From: Axinella damicornis
Taxonomy: Eukaryota > Porifera > Demospongiae > Axinellida > Axinellidae
Length of the DNA: 64,000 bases
Assembly (NCBI GenBank): GCA_963931865.1
Contig: OZ007516.1
Location: 180,006-244,005 of the forward strand
Direction: 5' to 3'
Below are positions 1-11,864 of this stretch, in pieces. Positions within the stretch are counted from its first letter, which is position 1. Each line of letters starts with the position of its first letter. Made by a program: the position numbers and the translations under genes. The notes under the pieces were generated by a model, which was not told the DNA's origin, did no database searches, and saw only the letters and a list, made by a program, of their open reading frames with translations.

Positions 1-93
1 GTGAGGAGGGAACACACACACCACCCCCACACCACACCACACCCACACCACCCCCACACCCACACCACTATTCCCTACCTGTTTGAATATTAG

Positions 94-332
94 GCGGAAG
101 TGGTTGTACCATCTGTCCTGGAAGGAGAAGGGTGGGAAGCAGATGTGGACATCTCGGGACGACCTCACTCTGCTGCAGCAGCTGGCTGCAGTGGAAGTGG
201 TTGATGAAGAGGAGGTGGAGTGGGAGGAGATGTGTGAGGGATGGGACAGTGCCCGCTCCCCCTACTTCCTCCGGGTACGGTGGTCAGCGCTACGCAGGGA
301 GGTGCCCAACTACCGCCTCATGACATTCCAAG
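94..332 (+). CDS. TTF1-like Myb/SANT protein, internal exon (partial gene)
   Basis: An open exon lies between an acceptor (AG at 92-93) and a donor (GT at 333). It encodes about 79 residues containing RKWLYHLSW, WTSRDDLTLLQQL, VDWEEM-like VEWEEMCEGW, SARSPYFLRVRW and VPNYRLMTF. That spacing of tryptophans, and the W...SARSP..L..KW...VPNY pattern, is what I know from the C-terminal Myb/SANT repeats of transcription termination factor 1 (RNA polymerase I terminator binding). DMTF1-type Myb proteins are the alternative. Earlier exons lie off the left edge. I could not place a downstream exon or a stop confidently in 333-1568, so gene end and family member remain open. Confidence 0.5.
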
Positions 333-1568
333 GTCAGCCAATACAGTATCTGATGTTCAGTCAACCGCAGTGGAAGTGGCCTGCACCTATAACCGCAGTA
401 TGCATGCTGCCAGGAGCTTATGAGCGCCGCGAAGGAGCGTCAAACTACCGTACTTGTTAGGGTTCCATCTTGGATTCTTTATACGGAAGGGCTACAACTC
501 GCACCTACTTTGTTAAGAAGCCTGTGAGGGCTCGCAGATGTGTGAAAAACTAACTGCAGCAATCATCCACGCTAGCACACAACACCTGCCCACCTACCTA
601 CTCACGAGCAGCCGGCCGTACACGTACACAGACCGCAAACGCATCCGTATAAGGCCAGGAGTGTGAGTGCGCTACGATGGGTAATTATGCGAGTTGGACG
701 CTCCTTCCCGTTATGGGCTCCTGATGCTGCGTATGTGCTGCTTTCAGCGCTGCACACATGCAGATTTTCGCATGTGTGCAGTATATGAGTACATGCCTGC
801 AGCATGTGTGTAAATTGGATGTGTGCACCAGGATTTTTTTTGCAGTGCACACTAAAATTGGGACGCTATCAACTTTGAACTGTAGTTTGACATGGGGTTG
901 TTGACAAAACCTCAAATGTAAACCGGGAGGTTATTCATGCACCTCAAAGATGCTCCATTCTTCCATGTATAATGTCATTCATGTACACGGCCAGGATAGA
1001 CCTTTCGCTGCTTGGTGGAGTAGCCCATACTAGACAGTTTGTCTACCCCCCCCCCCCCCCCCCCCAAGAAACCCTGCATTATGGAGATCTAGACTCAGCA
1101 CAGCATTTGGAGCTGTAGATCGTCATACTACCTGGTTTTGATTGCCAGAATTTGATAGTTGCAAATTACACAGTCTCAGTAAACAAAAGATGCACCCTTT
1201 GTCCTAACTCTGATAGTTCCAACTGGTCAAACGTACGGCTTAAAATTAATCCCATAGCGTCCATGAACCATGGCTATCCCACATGGAACCAGCTTTGGTA
1301 CAATCTAATAATTATGAGCTCTGTTTCGGTTGCAGAGAACTTGGAGTACTTACTCGCATTCAAAGTGCCCGAATTGGAGAAACAAAGTACAAGATTGTTC
1401 AACTGACCGTCACATTAATTTTCTTATTGTATACACCTCAAATGATAGTACAGTCCTGTTCACAATCAATGCAGTGAGAGAATCTAAGCAGCATCATGTT
1501 CCACGTGCTATCTACGTTCATACTAGTCCTTAAACTGTGTTCAGCACAGCATGCGTGCATGTACTTGC
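333..1568. other. Intergenic or intronic stretch without recognised gene
   Basis: The small open frames on both strands show no family motif and no consistent splice structure. The only marked feature is a run of about 20 C at roughly 1047-1066. The 3' end of the TTF1-like gene may lie in the first few hundred bases. Confidence 0.4.
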
Positions 1569-4500
1569 TTAGCAGACGCTGTCATAGCTGCAAGCAGTGC
1601 CTGCTGCAGCAACAGAGGTGCCTGCTGCAGCAAGAACACCGGCTGTAAGAATGATTGGAATCACGATTACCGCAACAATGGTGCCCACGATGGTGATAAT
1701 CCCCGATATCAAGGCTGCAATGTTCAATTTCTTTGCCAAGTCGGCCGAGCGCTTGGCACCCTCACGATCTCCACTGTTCCAAGCAGAGTCCACCTGTGTG
1801 TGTGTGTGTGCAATGCACAGCCAGTGAATAGAGAGACCCGTTTTGAAATTTGAACACCGATTGCGACACCATAACTATGTTGATGCATTAACTGCAATCA
1901 ATTGCAATTCACATGCACTTCATATTTGGTTGAGGAGGGTGTAATATTAGCAGCAAAGGTATTCAATTAGGTAACCTAAAGTGCATGACCACACTTGCAA
2001 AGGAAACCCAAACACCCGCCCTCGGGTGCAAGGGTCATCCCTTTATGGTGAGGCCTGCCCACCTGGAGGCTGTAGATCAAAGCGATGAGACCACAGATGA
2101 AGCAGCAGAAGAGCATGGTCAGGACTGAGAACACCAGGTAGCTCTCTGGCTTGCTGTCCATGTAGACATGCGTTGCTGGACCCGGCTGCATAACCTTCAT
2201 GGGACAGAGATAAGACTTCGATCAGCAGCACACAGAAACTACAGGGGCATCATATTACTCGTACAACACGCTCAAAAACAGTCAGGGATGGGAGGGTAAG
2301 ATAAAGTTATGTGGTGACAAAAGCATGTATTTCTACACTATATAAAATGCATGCAAGGTTAACGTTGAAGGTTGCAATGATAATGAAGTTTCCAGGTGCA
2401 GCAAGTTCGAGAGGTGGATCGAGCCAATGTTACCCTTAGCCAAAAATAATAACAGTGAAATGAAGCAGGGATTTTTTGTTATTGCTCAGTTTTAGGCCAG
2501 ACAAAGTTGATTCACTGTTTATCCCCCCCCCCCCCCCCCGCCCATGCTATTCGGGGAAATTCCAAATATGTTCATTTTTCATTTTGTATCACGTGGTATA
2601 TTGTAGCTAGCACATGGTCGTCGCGTCTTGCACGTACTAAGTAAATACTGACGATGGCGTCGTTTGCCAGTGTGTACGTGTCCTCTGCCAGTGTGTACGT
2701 GTCCTCTGCCAACGACCTCTGCCAACATGTTTAATAGATAATGATAAGTTGAGGTTTTGTAATCTTTGTAGGCAATTTGTGTGGTGTACTGTATGTGTTT
2801 TGATTTTGTACTTAATTGTGTGTATGTGCAGGACTGTATGTGTTTTGATTTTGTACTTAATTTTGTAATTTTTGTAGACGAATGTGCAGTTATTGTGTGT
2901 ACTGTATGTGCAGGACTCCCTGGAGGACCAGCCAGGTGGCTGAAGGGACATTTCCTGTCTAAAATTATCTATCTATCTATCTATCAACAAGACACTCGAG
3001 TCGTTCCGTGGAGTGTGCTTTCTCTTGATCTATCACAGAACTTTGGGGAACTTTTCCAGTCCATTCAAGCGGGGAAATTCGCTATTGTGAAAACCTCAAG
3101 GGAACTATCAGCAGCCGTTCTGGTGTCTGGTGTCTGGCGGTGTGAGTGTTGGCAAGGACAAGGCCTCTTTGTCCCTCTTAAGCCCCGTTTACACTAGGTA
3201 CCTAAACCGGTTCCCAAACCGCTTTGTAGTAAACCGCTTTGCAGTCTAAACGCGCTAAATCGATTCGCAAACGGTTTACGTAAACCACATCCGGCATGTG
3301 GTTTGAAGCCGCTTTGAAGTCGGTTTAAGCGGTTTGCGCGTTGCGTGTAAACAGCTGTAAGTGGATTATGCAGGAAGCCATCATGAGTGCTGCTTGGACT
3401 GATGAAGAGATAAAGGCTCTGATAAGTATTTGGGGAGACAGCAAGGTACAACAAGAGCTTGATGGAGCTGTGAGGAATAAAAGTATTTTTGTAAAAGTGC
3501 AGAATGAGCTACAAAAACAGGGCTACAAGCATTCATGGCAGCAGTGCCGATCAAAAATCAAAAATCTGAAAACTCAATACCGAAAAGTGAAAGATCACAA
3601 TGGGGGGACGGGGAGAGGAAGGACAACATGCAAATTCTTCAAGGAGCTGGACCAGATCCTTGGCCACAGACCAGCATCCACTCCCGCCATTCTTGTAGAC
3701 ACCGGCATTGCCACAGCTGGCAGTTCATCCGAGTCCCAGCTGAGTGAGCCTGAAGAAAAGGAGGATTGTTTGACTGGTAAGGAGGGAATAGACATAGCAG
3801 TAATCAACATTAAATTTTGCCAGCACTGATTGCCTTGAGAGTACAATGATGATTGTGTATGTACAGCAGTGCACTGCATATCGGGTATCTATTATGATAG
3901 TGTAACAACCAAGTGATGATGTCACCAGAGGATTGATGCACAATAATCATATACACATGTCGGGCATGTGAGGATTCAATGGTTGTGCACAATCTGGTGA
4001 CGTCACAACGGTTTAATTTCCCAATCTGGCCACTTTCAGCAATAAGAATTCAAATACACAAACTTATCTTGTTCACAGATGACAGTGACGTCCAGGCTCA
4101 GTCTTCAGTGGATAGCACCCTGGTTGCCAAAGCTACTACAGATTCCACTGAAGACTCCACTCAAGATACCTGCAGTGTGGGCCCATCAGGTTCGTAATGT
4201 GATTCACTGACTAGTGCATGTAAATCGTATTATGGTGGCCAACAGAGTCCTATATGTTCAAATTATGAGTTAAGTGATTTCGACTAAACTGTAAGTGATT
4301 AACTTATGACGAAACATAATACTAATAGGGCTGAAAAGGCTAATTAGGGTGGAGCCGAAATCAGTTAACACATGGCCGGCCTGTATTGGTGCAGTCTCTA
4401 TCCCCTTACAATTAATGTAGCCATTCTCCTCCCCCCTCTCCCATAAAGAAAAACTAGTTACGTGTATGTATCTCTTGGCTCGTAAGATCAAGTTCCAGCA

Positions 4501-7500
4501 AAGAAAAAGTGCAAGGTGGAGAAAGAGAAGAAGAGCAAAGGAGAAAAGGCTATAGAGAAGGCGGTTTCCACATTCATGAAGTTCCAGGCTGAGGCAGACG
4601 AGAGGTACCAGAAGTATGAGGAAGAACGTTGGAAAAGAGAGACTGAAACAGAGGAGAAGAGAAGAAGGGATGAGCGGGAGCATGAGATGAGGCTGTTCCA
4701 AATGTTGGGACAAATGATAACGCCCAGAGAGAGGAGAGTTCAGGACAGCTACACTACCTTTACCTCACCCCCCAACCAACCATTCAACTATGATTATGAG
4801 CCATATTAAGCTATGTATGTAGATGGTAACACTCTTCCTGCATTATTAACAAGGCAACAGGTACAATGCACACGAGTCTAACATGTACTGTGATAACAGC
4901 TAAAAGTTATGTACTGTGTACTTAATAGTATGCTCTTTATTCCTCGTGGAAATGCAACATTAGAGCTTGTCGTGTGTTGTGTCCACTGTGTGCTTGAGTC
5001 ATGGGAGTACTATTTACAATGCTACTTTCGTCCCTAACACCGTCCATCCACCCTTCATCAAAGCTCTCCCCATGAACTTCGCAGATGTTGTGTAGGACAC
5101 AACAAGCAGACACAAGTTCTGGGACATCACGAACACTAACATCCAGTCGCTTCAACAGGCACCGCCATCTCCCTTTAAGCCTACCATAGGCATTTTCCAC
5201 AACTACTCTCGCATGGCTCAGTCTGTAGTTGTAGGTCCGCTGCTGTGTGGACAAGCGTCCATTGTCAGGAAAGGCTTTCATGAGCCATGGAAGAAGAGGG
5301 TATGCAGGGTCTCCCAGGATCACAAGCGGGACCTCAACACCAGCAATCATTTTTGTCCAGTCCGGGAAAAGAGAACCTGCCTGTCCTTGCTGGTACAGAG
5401 ATGAATTCGCGAGCACTCTCGCATCGTGGACACGGCCAGGCCATCCAACATACACATTCGTGAACTGGCCCAGATGGTTAACGAGCCCCTGCATTATCAC
5501 CGAGTGCCAGCCCTTCCGATTGAAGTAATCGGCAGGACATTCGTCAGGCGATACTATCGGTATGTGTGTCCCATCCACTGCCCCAGCACATTGAGGGAAC
5601 CCCCACTTGTGCTCGAACCCATCCACAACTTCCTTCAGACCTTCTCCCGTTGGTAGCTTGATGTACTTTGACAGTAAAACACGAACAATAGCAGCACAGA
5701 CCTCCTTAGTGACAATGCATACTGTAGACTTAGAAACTCCAAATAAATGTCCAATGGTCCGATAATCTGCATTTGTTGCTAAAAACCACAGAGTTAGTGC
5801 AACTCTCTGCTCAGTAGGTATTGCCTTCCTCATTCTAGTGTCATCTTTTTCGATGGTTGACCGTAGTTCATTACATAAATACATAAACGTTGCATGCGAC
5901 ATTCTGAAGTTTTCGAGCCAGTCGTACGATGTAAATGTCTGACCTACTATATGCTCCCACCAGTAGCTACTCCTCTCCTTACTCCACACCGACCTCATTG
6001 GAGAGTGAATGTGCAGTGCAACAATCGACATGACAAACACAAACGCAAGCCTTTGCCGAGTTTGCCTCCTCTTCCAACGCTGACCAGCCTCCCTTTTCCT
6101 ACGCAGTACTGCCTCATGACTTTGCTTTCCACTTCTTTTCCACGTTTTCATCAACAAATGCCCGCACACAGGTACACCATCAACCTCCATAATTTCTCAA
6201 ACTTCACACTGTTACTTGTCCAACATTTACTCTTACTACGTTGCTACGCAATCACGCGCATGCTCTGAGCAGACATACGTCTTATAATTATGTAACGTAC
6301 CGTTCTCAGGCATGGCTCCCTCTCCAGATCGCAGCTCTGTCTTCTCTCCTTCTCGTCTTCCCTCTGTACTCCAATTAGTGCTCAGTAGAATGCGGTTTGC
6401 AAACCGCATTACGTTTACACTACAAATCTGATGAAGCCGGATAAGCGAAATTGTGTGTGGACACGTCAATGCGCATTGTAAACCGGTTTACAGTAAACCG
6501 ATTTACGTAGTGTAAACGGGGCTATAGAGAATGTTGTTGAGGTTTGTACTATCTTTGGGCAGTTTGTCAAGTTCACCGTGTCACTGGATGAGCCTGGAGT
6601 AAGTTCTACCCATATGGAAGTTCTACCCATATGGCACTGACACTAGTGATAATGAGCGTCCATGCATCTTTAGTTCAGAGAAGAATGATGAAGACACTGA
6701 CATATTCCCCAAGTGAGCAACATGCCCGTAATGCTGGAGTTCTATATAGTTCAGTGTGATGAATGTTACAAGTGGCGTTTGCTGTTCTCAAAGCGTAAGC
6801 TTTGTCAGAGAACGTACACAGCTTCAAGGCATCATAGAAGATGTATCATATTCATGTGGTGCGACCATAGAAGACTTGATTCTACCGGATGCACTGAGAA
6901 GTGTAGGAATAAAGAGCCACATCTGCAGTGACCCAATCGAAAAGTCTTACTCAGCCTAATCTTATCTGTATTCATTGTGGCAGCTCCAATAACCTTACCA
7001 TACCTGTCGACTCAGATGCCGTACTGTTCGGACTGTTCATCATCAGAGCGCATCCACAGACGCCAGTCTCTTTAGTAGGAGGCATTTATGTACATGTTCT
7101 AGTTTTCTGCTTTTCTGTTTGTACTTTGACACAATTGTACTCTTAAAAATCCATTTTTCATGTTTAGCCTTAGAATACTGAAAAATGTACCGCCGCCCAC
7201 ATGCAATATTCATAACTGCTGGCCGATAAACTGTGAATCCAATTTGCCTGGCCTTAGGGTCCGTGCATTTCGGTATAATTCGATTTTGTTTTTAATTTGT
7301 TGACACAAAACGAATAGTGGGTCATGGAATGACGAACCGGAAGTGCCACTATTCGTTTTGCGCGCTTCGTAACAAAACGGATTTAGACGCGCGGTCGCGA
7401 TATTTCACTATTCGTTTTGTGTCAACAAAACGAAAATCGAAATGCACGGACCTTAGGGGAATGTGTTGCAAGAATTCAATTTTTTTTTTCACTGGACAGA

Positions 7501-7912
7501 CAACGTCGACAGACACTTCGCTCATGCGCGTGTGGGGTAAGAACGGTACAGTTTGTTTGCAGTGTATAGTAGTCTCGTTCTCAGGCTCCTCCCGGGATCC
7601 CCATCTTTTTGTTTTTAATGAGTGTACACTGTACAGTAAGCCGACCGCGAACTCCCCGCGGGCTGCGGCCGTACCTAGTACAGTTACTACAGTACCTAGA
7701 CTAGTCCTGGCGCCGAAATACAAGTACACGCGGCGCGGACAACAACGAACTACCGTCAAAGTCCAAGAATCAATTCTTATGATAGTATCACCCTACCGTA
7801 ACGGTGGATGTGCTGCTCTGCGCTGCCACTGGCTGGTACCCAGGATGTACCATCATCGGCTGCATGCCCACGGCGGCAGGCTGCATCTGCTCTGGGGACG
7901 GTTTGTATGCAG
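1569..7912 (-). CDS. CD225/dispanin (IFITM-like) membrane protein 1, first exon not found
   Basis: Three minus-strand exons splice in phase: 7797-7912 (proline/glutamine/methionine-rich, MQPAAVGMQPMM), 2063-2194 and 1569-1793 (stop TAA at 1569). The second exon carries the first hydrophobic segment (YLVFSVLTMLFCCFICGLIAL) ending YSLQ. The third opens with V-DSAWNSGDREGAKR, the conserved intracellular loop of the CD225 family, then a second membrane helix and an alanine-rich tail. Dispanins are two-pass membrane proteins; IFITM members restrict viral entry and PRRT members bind SNAREs, but I cannot assign either role. The join of the N-terminal exon rests on identical intron phases and on the shared VT|V junction in the neighbouring paralogue. 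The 5.6-kb intron holds a full Harbinger transposon. The start codon exon (phase 1 donor) was not found. Confidence 0.75.
3368..4809 (+). CDS. Harbinger Myb/SANT-like accessory protein
   Basis: Three exons splice in phase: 3368-3776, 4079-4189 and 4499-4809 (stop TAA). The start may be ATG 3368 or ATG 3383. Residues about 8-95 form a trihelix or MADF/SANT-type DNA-binding domain (AAWTDEEIKALISIW, then HSWQQCRSKIKNLKTQY and FFKELDQILG). The middle is acidic and serine-rich. The C-terminal exon is a basic/acidic coiled coil (EKEKKSKGEKAIEKAV, EERWKRETETEEKRRR). In Harbinger elements such a protein binds subterminal DNA and brings the nuclease into the nucleus. It faces the nuclease gene tail to tail inside the same inverted repeats. 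Host domestication is unlikely given the intact ends. Confidence 0.75.
4937..6190 (-). CDS. HARBI1-like DDE nuclease (Harbinger transposase)
   Basis: A single uninterrupted frame of 417 residues starts at ATG (6188-6190). After a basic N-terminus (KRKREAGQRWKRRQTRQR) comes a helix-turn-helix-like part (RTIGHLFGVSKSTVC). The DDE_4/HARBI1 catalytic core follows: GAVDGTHIPI supplies the first acidic residue, GWPGRVHDARVL and LGDPAYPLLPW the middle one, and VVENAYGRLKGRWR the last glutamate. CCVLHNICE is the usual C-terminal motif. Length and motif order match full transposases of the PIF/Harbinger superfamily, which cut and rejoin DNA at TTA-type targets. No frameshift or stop is visible, so the protein may be active. 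It lies 128 bp beyond the convergent Myb-like gene. Confidence 0.92.
   Translation of the reverse strand: MEVDGVPVCGHLLMKTWKRSGKQSHEAVLRRKREAGQRWKRRQTRQRLAFVFVMSIVALHIHSPMRSVWSKERSSYWWEHIVGQTFTSYDWLENFRMSHATFMYLCNELRSTIEKDDTRMRKAIPTEQRVALTLWFLATNADYRTIGHLFGVSKSTVCIVTKEVCAAIVRVLLSKYIKLPTGEGLKEVVDGFEHKWGFPQCAGAVDGTHIPIVSPDECPADYFNRKGWHSVIMQGLVNHLGQFTNVYVGWPGRVHDARVLANSSLYQQGQAGSLFPDWTKMIAGVEVPLVILGDPAYPLLPWLMKAFPDNGRLSTQQRTYNYRLSHARVVVENAYGRLKGRWRCLLKRLDVSVRDVPELVSACCVLHNICEVHGESFDEGWMDGVRDESSIVNSTPMTQAHSGHNTRQALMLHFHEE
7259..7451. mobile_element. Short palindromic MITE with CTTAGG flanks
   Basis: The ends GTCCGTGCATTTCG and CGAAATGCACGGAC are inverted repeats, with nested inverted copies of ACAAAACGAATAGTG inside. 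CTTAGG occurs directly on both sides (7253-7258 and 7452-7457), a likely 6-bp target duplication. No coding capacity. It lies in the large intron of the first CD225 gene. Confidence 0.7.
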
Positions 7913-9788
7913 CTACAACGGGAGAGAGACACATTTTGCTATAGCTAGTGTGATTATATGTATCAGAACTTACGAGGCTGGTTAGTGTCCATAGCTGTGT
8001 CTGTAGTAGTTACTAGTGCTCCTCCTTGGTTCTTTCACTGCTGCTGTGTGCGCTGCACTGCACTGCACTGCGCCTGAGTGCAGACTTAATTACCAGCCCA
8101 CTTCCGGTGGACCACCTTGCGCATGCGTAATCCGAAGATAATCAGGTTCCATCCCCTGCTGTCTGGAAACCCCCTCCGTTACCTTATATAATTATACCGC
8201 AGCATAAATAATATTATTCCAGCATAATACAGTATACTAGTGCCTTAGCAAACACATGTTGAAAGTACTAGGAGAATGCAGGGCATTGTGGGGCTCGCCT
8301 GACAAACTGACGTACTGCATGCCAATAACGTTAACGTAGGCTGGGAGGACCTGGCGGCGCGGCGCAGCTAATAAGGGAAGCTGGGGGTGGGGCCTGCGAT
8401 GTAGCCGATTGTCGTTCATCATTGACGTCTGCAGCTGCAGTTTCAAGTTCGCGGTAGCCGGGAACGAGACCAACTATGTGGGGCTCGCTCAGGCTCGCCC
8501 CAATCACTTCATTCAGTTTGCATGCACCTTTCCGATATTCAGTATGCTAGCTATAGGTCCAGATGATGTTTCAGTATAATATAATATTATTCACTGCAGC
8601 AGCTCAGCGGCAGCCATAATTATTCAATTTACAACACGTGTCTTGGCCCTTGAGAATACAGTTTAATAGTCTGGGAGCATAATAATACAGCTAGCATATA
8701 TAAAGCTAGCATATATAAAGCTAGCATAATAAAGCTTAGTCTGGGAGCATATTAAAGTCTGGGAGCATAATACAGCAGTAATAATTAGACCTACTGCATG
8801 CTTATTGATGTAGAAAAGCTGGTTTCAGATTTGTACGTAACAGAAGGATGGTCTGAATTGTCCCCTCAGTAATTAGCTATAGGTAGCTGTATATTGCTCC
8901 TGAGCAAGAGGCATGCACAAATGGTGTTTTACAATAATAGAACTGAAAATGAGACGAGATGATGTATTCAGCTGCAGTTGTCAACCATGCTGATGAGGCG
9001 TTACTACACACACATACAGGAGTTCTAGTAGCGGTAACCTTATAAGGTTCACCAACATTCCCCCCTGCCCTGGTCCCAATGCTAGGGGAATGTTTGCCTC
9101 CAACTTTATAAGGCTCACCAACATTAATTTCCCCTGGTCCCAATGCTAGGGAAATGCCTACAACTTCACCAACTTATAAGGTTCACCAACACCAAATCAC
9201 TATAATGTTACCTCCTTGATTTCCACCTGCAAATTATTCAGAGTCTATATTCAGTGTGGGTATATTGGGTGGAAATGTGTTTTCATGTCTTCAGTGAATA
9301 ACTTGTGAATTGGATTGTCTCAGGAAACCTATGGTGGTTATATTGTAGGGGAATTGTAGACAATGGGCTCTGCTGTACTCAGCCGCAACACACAATGCGT
9401 GCACACATTTAACACTCCACAGGTACTGCATGCAAAACAAGAACGCGTAATTCCTACTTACGGGGGTTAACGTCGGTGGATTTGTCCACGTCTGTGGCTG
9501 ATTGTGACGAACGAGCCCTTGGAATTATTTTGATTGCTGGCAACAAAATGTGCATGATACTAAACAGTGATTTCAGTTTCATTTTTTGGGGCACATCACA
9601 ATGATAGCAGGCCAACTTTGGCCCATGTGACCAACAGAGTAAATGTTTGGTTGCAATTTGTACACAAAGCACAACAGGGAGGGGTAGGTTTTACGTAGTT
9701 CCTGCCGGCCAATATTCACGTCCAAAAAATGTTAATTACAATTACACTGGAAGTCAACACGAAATACAGACACCATCATGGTCAACGC
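7913..9788. other. Region between the two CD225 genes, repeats only
   Basis: This stretch should contain the promoter and first exon of the left CD225 gene, which I could not identify. Visible structure is repetitive: degenerate repeats of GTCTGGGAGCATAATA and GCTAGCATATATAAA at about 8660-8775, and two to three copies of a roughly 70-bp unit (TTATAAGGTTCACCAACATT, CTGGTCCCAATGCTAGGG) at about 9040-9195. I see no convincing coding sequence. Confidence 0.4.
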
Positions 9789-10665
9789 TCAGTAGCTGTA
9801 GCTGTAGGCACCAGTAGCAGCCGTAGCCACAATGGCAACAACAGCACAGACATACACCACCACACCAACCACCATCCCAGCAACATTCCACCCTCTGGCG
9901 GCCGCTGAGTGTCTCCGGGCACCCTCTCTGTCACCTGCGACCCAGGAAGAGTCGACCTGGCAAGGAGTTCAAAACAGGTATGCGGTGGAGAGACAGCGAG
10001 AGTGAGTTGATTATTCTCATGCATGGCAGCAAGATGAGCATAGCATGTTCGTATACCATTATAGTCCTAGCCTCTGCCTCCCCACCAACCTGTATCCCCC
10101 TCCCCCTCTCCACCAACCTGTATCCCCCTCCCCCTCTCCACCATCCCCCACCACCCCCCTTCTCCCTCCACCAACCTGCAGGCTCAACAACAGAGCAATG
10201 AGTCCGAATATGAAGCAGAAGAAGAGCATTGTGATCACGGACATGATGACGTAGTTTGGAGGCTTCAACTCCACAAACACCTGTGACCGAATCGGTTGTC
10301 CCTGCACCACCTGCATGTGCATATGTGAGAGAGTGAGGGTGTATGTGTGTTGTGGGGGATAGGTCAGTATGTGTGCATGTGTTGGTACTGGAGCATGCAA
10401 CAAAGATCCCTCCAGCATTGTTTGATACACCAAAGGCCAGGCTCAAGAGCTGGCCACAGCTCTACTGTGCCAATACCTAGCCAAGTAGTTTATGGCCCAA
10501 GTTCTCACACCCTGACGTATGACTCACAATGGCATAGTCGCACCTTATGAGAAAACCAACTTACAGTGACTGTGGTCTGCCCACCTCCTGCGATTGTGGT
10601 GCCGTAGTGAGATGGTGGAGGACCGTAGTATGCAGGCTGGGGATGTGGGGGGTTGGGGTAGGGGG
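9789..10665 (-). CDS. CD225/dispanin (IFITM-like) membrane protein 2, first exon not found
   Basis: Three minus-strand exons splice in phase: 10565-10665, 10176-10310 and 9789-9956 (stop TGA). The first is proline/tyrosine-rich (PYPNPPHPQPAYYGPPP) and ends GGGQTTVT. The second begins VVQGQPIRSQVFVELK and carries the first membrane segment (VIMSVITMLFFCFIFGLIAL). The third opens VDSSWVAGDREGARRHS, the CD225 loop signature, then a valine/alanine-rich second helix and a short YSYSY tail. Exon boundaries and phases match the gene on the left exactly, so the two arose by tandem duplication. The conserved loop and two hydrophobic segments make the family call firm; the biological role is unknown. 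An upstream exon with the start codon must exist (phase 1 donor) but was not recognised. Confidence 0.8.
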
Positions 10666-11864
10666 CTGTGCGTGCATACGCGGAGTGATGAAAATTAATA
10701 CCAGTGAGGAAGGGTTAGAGTCAACACAAATTGCTACACCATTGGTCAATTGTGTGTGTGTTTGTGTGTGTATGTGCATGTGTGTGTGCATGTGTGTGTG
10801 TGCATGTGTGTGTGCATGTGTGTGTGCGTGTGTGTGTGCGTGTGTGTGTGCGTGTGTGTGTGCGTGTGTGTGACTTCAATGGTCGTAGCTAGTCTTGCAA
10901 GCAATGGTGTAGGCCAGGATACAGAAGCTATGCAGGCACTGCACACTGCACAGCTTCTGTGCAAAGTGCAGAAGCTCCCAAGGAGGTCACAGATCCAGGT
11001 TTGAGGCTTTGAGCCTCAAAACACACAAGTGAAAATAGTGTTCTCTGATACCAACATAAGATCGGGAAAACGTTTTTCTGCTTGATTAGCAAGGCAATGG
11101 ATACTATTGGCACGGCCTATGCCCTACTGTCACATGGGTGGAACGTTGTGAGCCCGGTACCGAGACTATACTTCGGTACCAGACTCCTGCACGCAGTGAG
11201 TCTGGTACCGGGACTATACTTCGGTACCAGACTCCTGCACACAGTGGAATGTTGTGAGTCTGGTACCGGGACTATACTTTGACATGGACATGAAGGGTCT
11301 GGTCAGCCTGCAACAGAGTATATGGTTGCAGACGGGAGTACTACTGCAAAGACAGTATCTCTGGTTCCACCATCTATGACTCCTGGGCCTATTGATATGA
11401 TGACGGACTACTGGATACAGTGGGACAACCTTAGTCTCGTTCCCAGACGATTTTTGTTGCTTGCTTCTTCAGATGACCTTGCCTACTTTCACTTACGTGG
11501 GTGAGCAAACCCATAGGGTGGGGGGGCGCTAGGCTGCCCCATCAATGGCTGCTTGTCGGAAGACATCGTAGCCGGCGTACAGCACAGGTCGATATAATAA
11601 TACTTATCAGTTCAGGTCGATCGAAATGACAATTATGACATCACTACCATGTGACGATCTTGGTAATGACGTCATATCCCATGGTAGGCGTGAGCTAGTC
11701 TCGTTCCCAGACCATTCTAGACAGCTGGGAACGAGACTAGGCATGAGCGCGCCTTTGAAGGAGAATGTATACCCTCAGGGAACCTACGCACACGACAATG
11801 GAATGAGAAAATGTAATGTATATATAACAAAGGAACAAAAGGGGCAGCAGGTGTGAAGGGTGGT
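10666..11864. other. Intergenic stretch with (GT)n and small repeats
   Basis: It contains an interrupted GT/GC-rich microsatellite (about 10751-10871), a direct and inverted repeat block built on GTCTGGTACCGGGACTATACTTCGGTACCAGAC (about 11145-11280, shown here as structure only), a single TAGTCTCGTTCCCAGAC end at about 11433 without a partner, and one complete 44-bp TIR element at 11696. The missing first exon of the second CD225 gene may be here. Confidence 0.4.
11696..11739. mobile_element. 9-bp-TSD MITE family, 44-bp copy
   Basis: The ends TAGTCTCGTTCCCAG and CTGGGAACGAGACTA are inverted repeats. Flanks GGCGTGAGC (11687-11695) and GGCATGAGC (11740-11748) match at 8 of 9 positions. Member of the family described under findings. 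Confidence 0.85.

Larger units (their letters stand above)
3181..6523. mobile_element. PIF/Harbinger DNA transposon, apparently complete
   Basis: The 16-bp terminal inverted repeats AGCCCCGTTTACACTA (3181-3196) and TAGTGTAAACGGGGCT (6508-6523) are perfect. Subterminal regions repeat a theme of AAACCG and TTTGCA. The flanking triplets are TTA (3178-3180) and ATA (6524-6526), so the expected 3-bp TTA/TAA duplication would have one mismatch. Inside are the two convergent genes typical of the superfamily: a Myb/SANT accessory protein (+) and a DDE nuclease (-). Both frames are intact, which suggests a recent insertion. It sits in an intron of the CD225 gene. Confidence 0.88.

Noticed and set aside
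8402..8473. MNDNRLHRRPHPQLP as the first exon of the left CD225 gene
   Set aside because: It would be a plausible start, but its only donor is phase 0 while the next exon needs phase 1.
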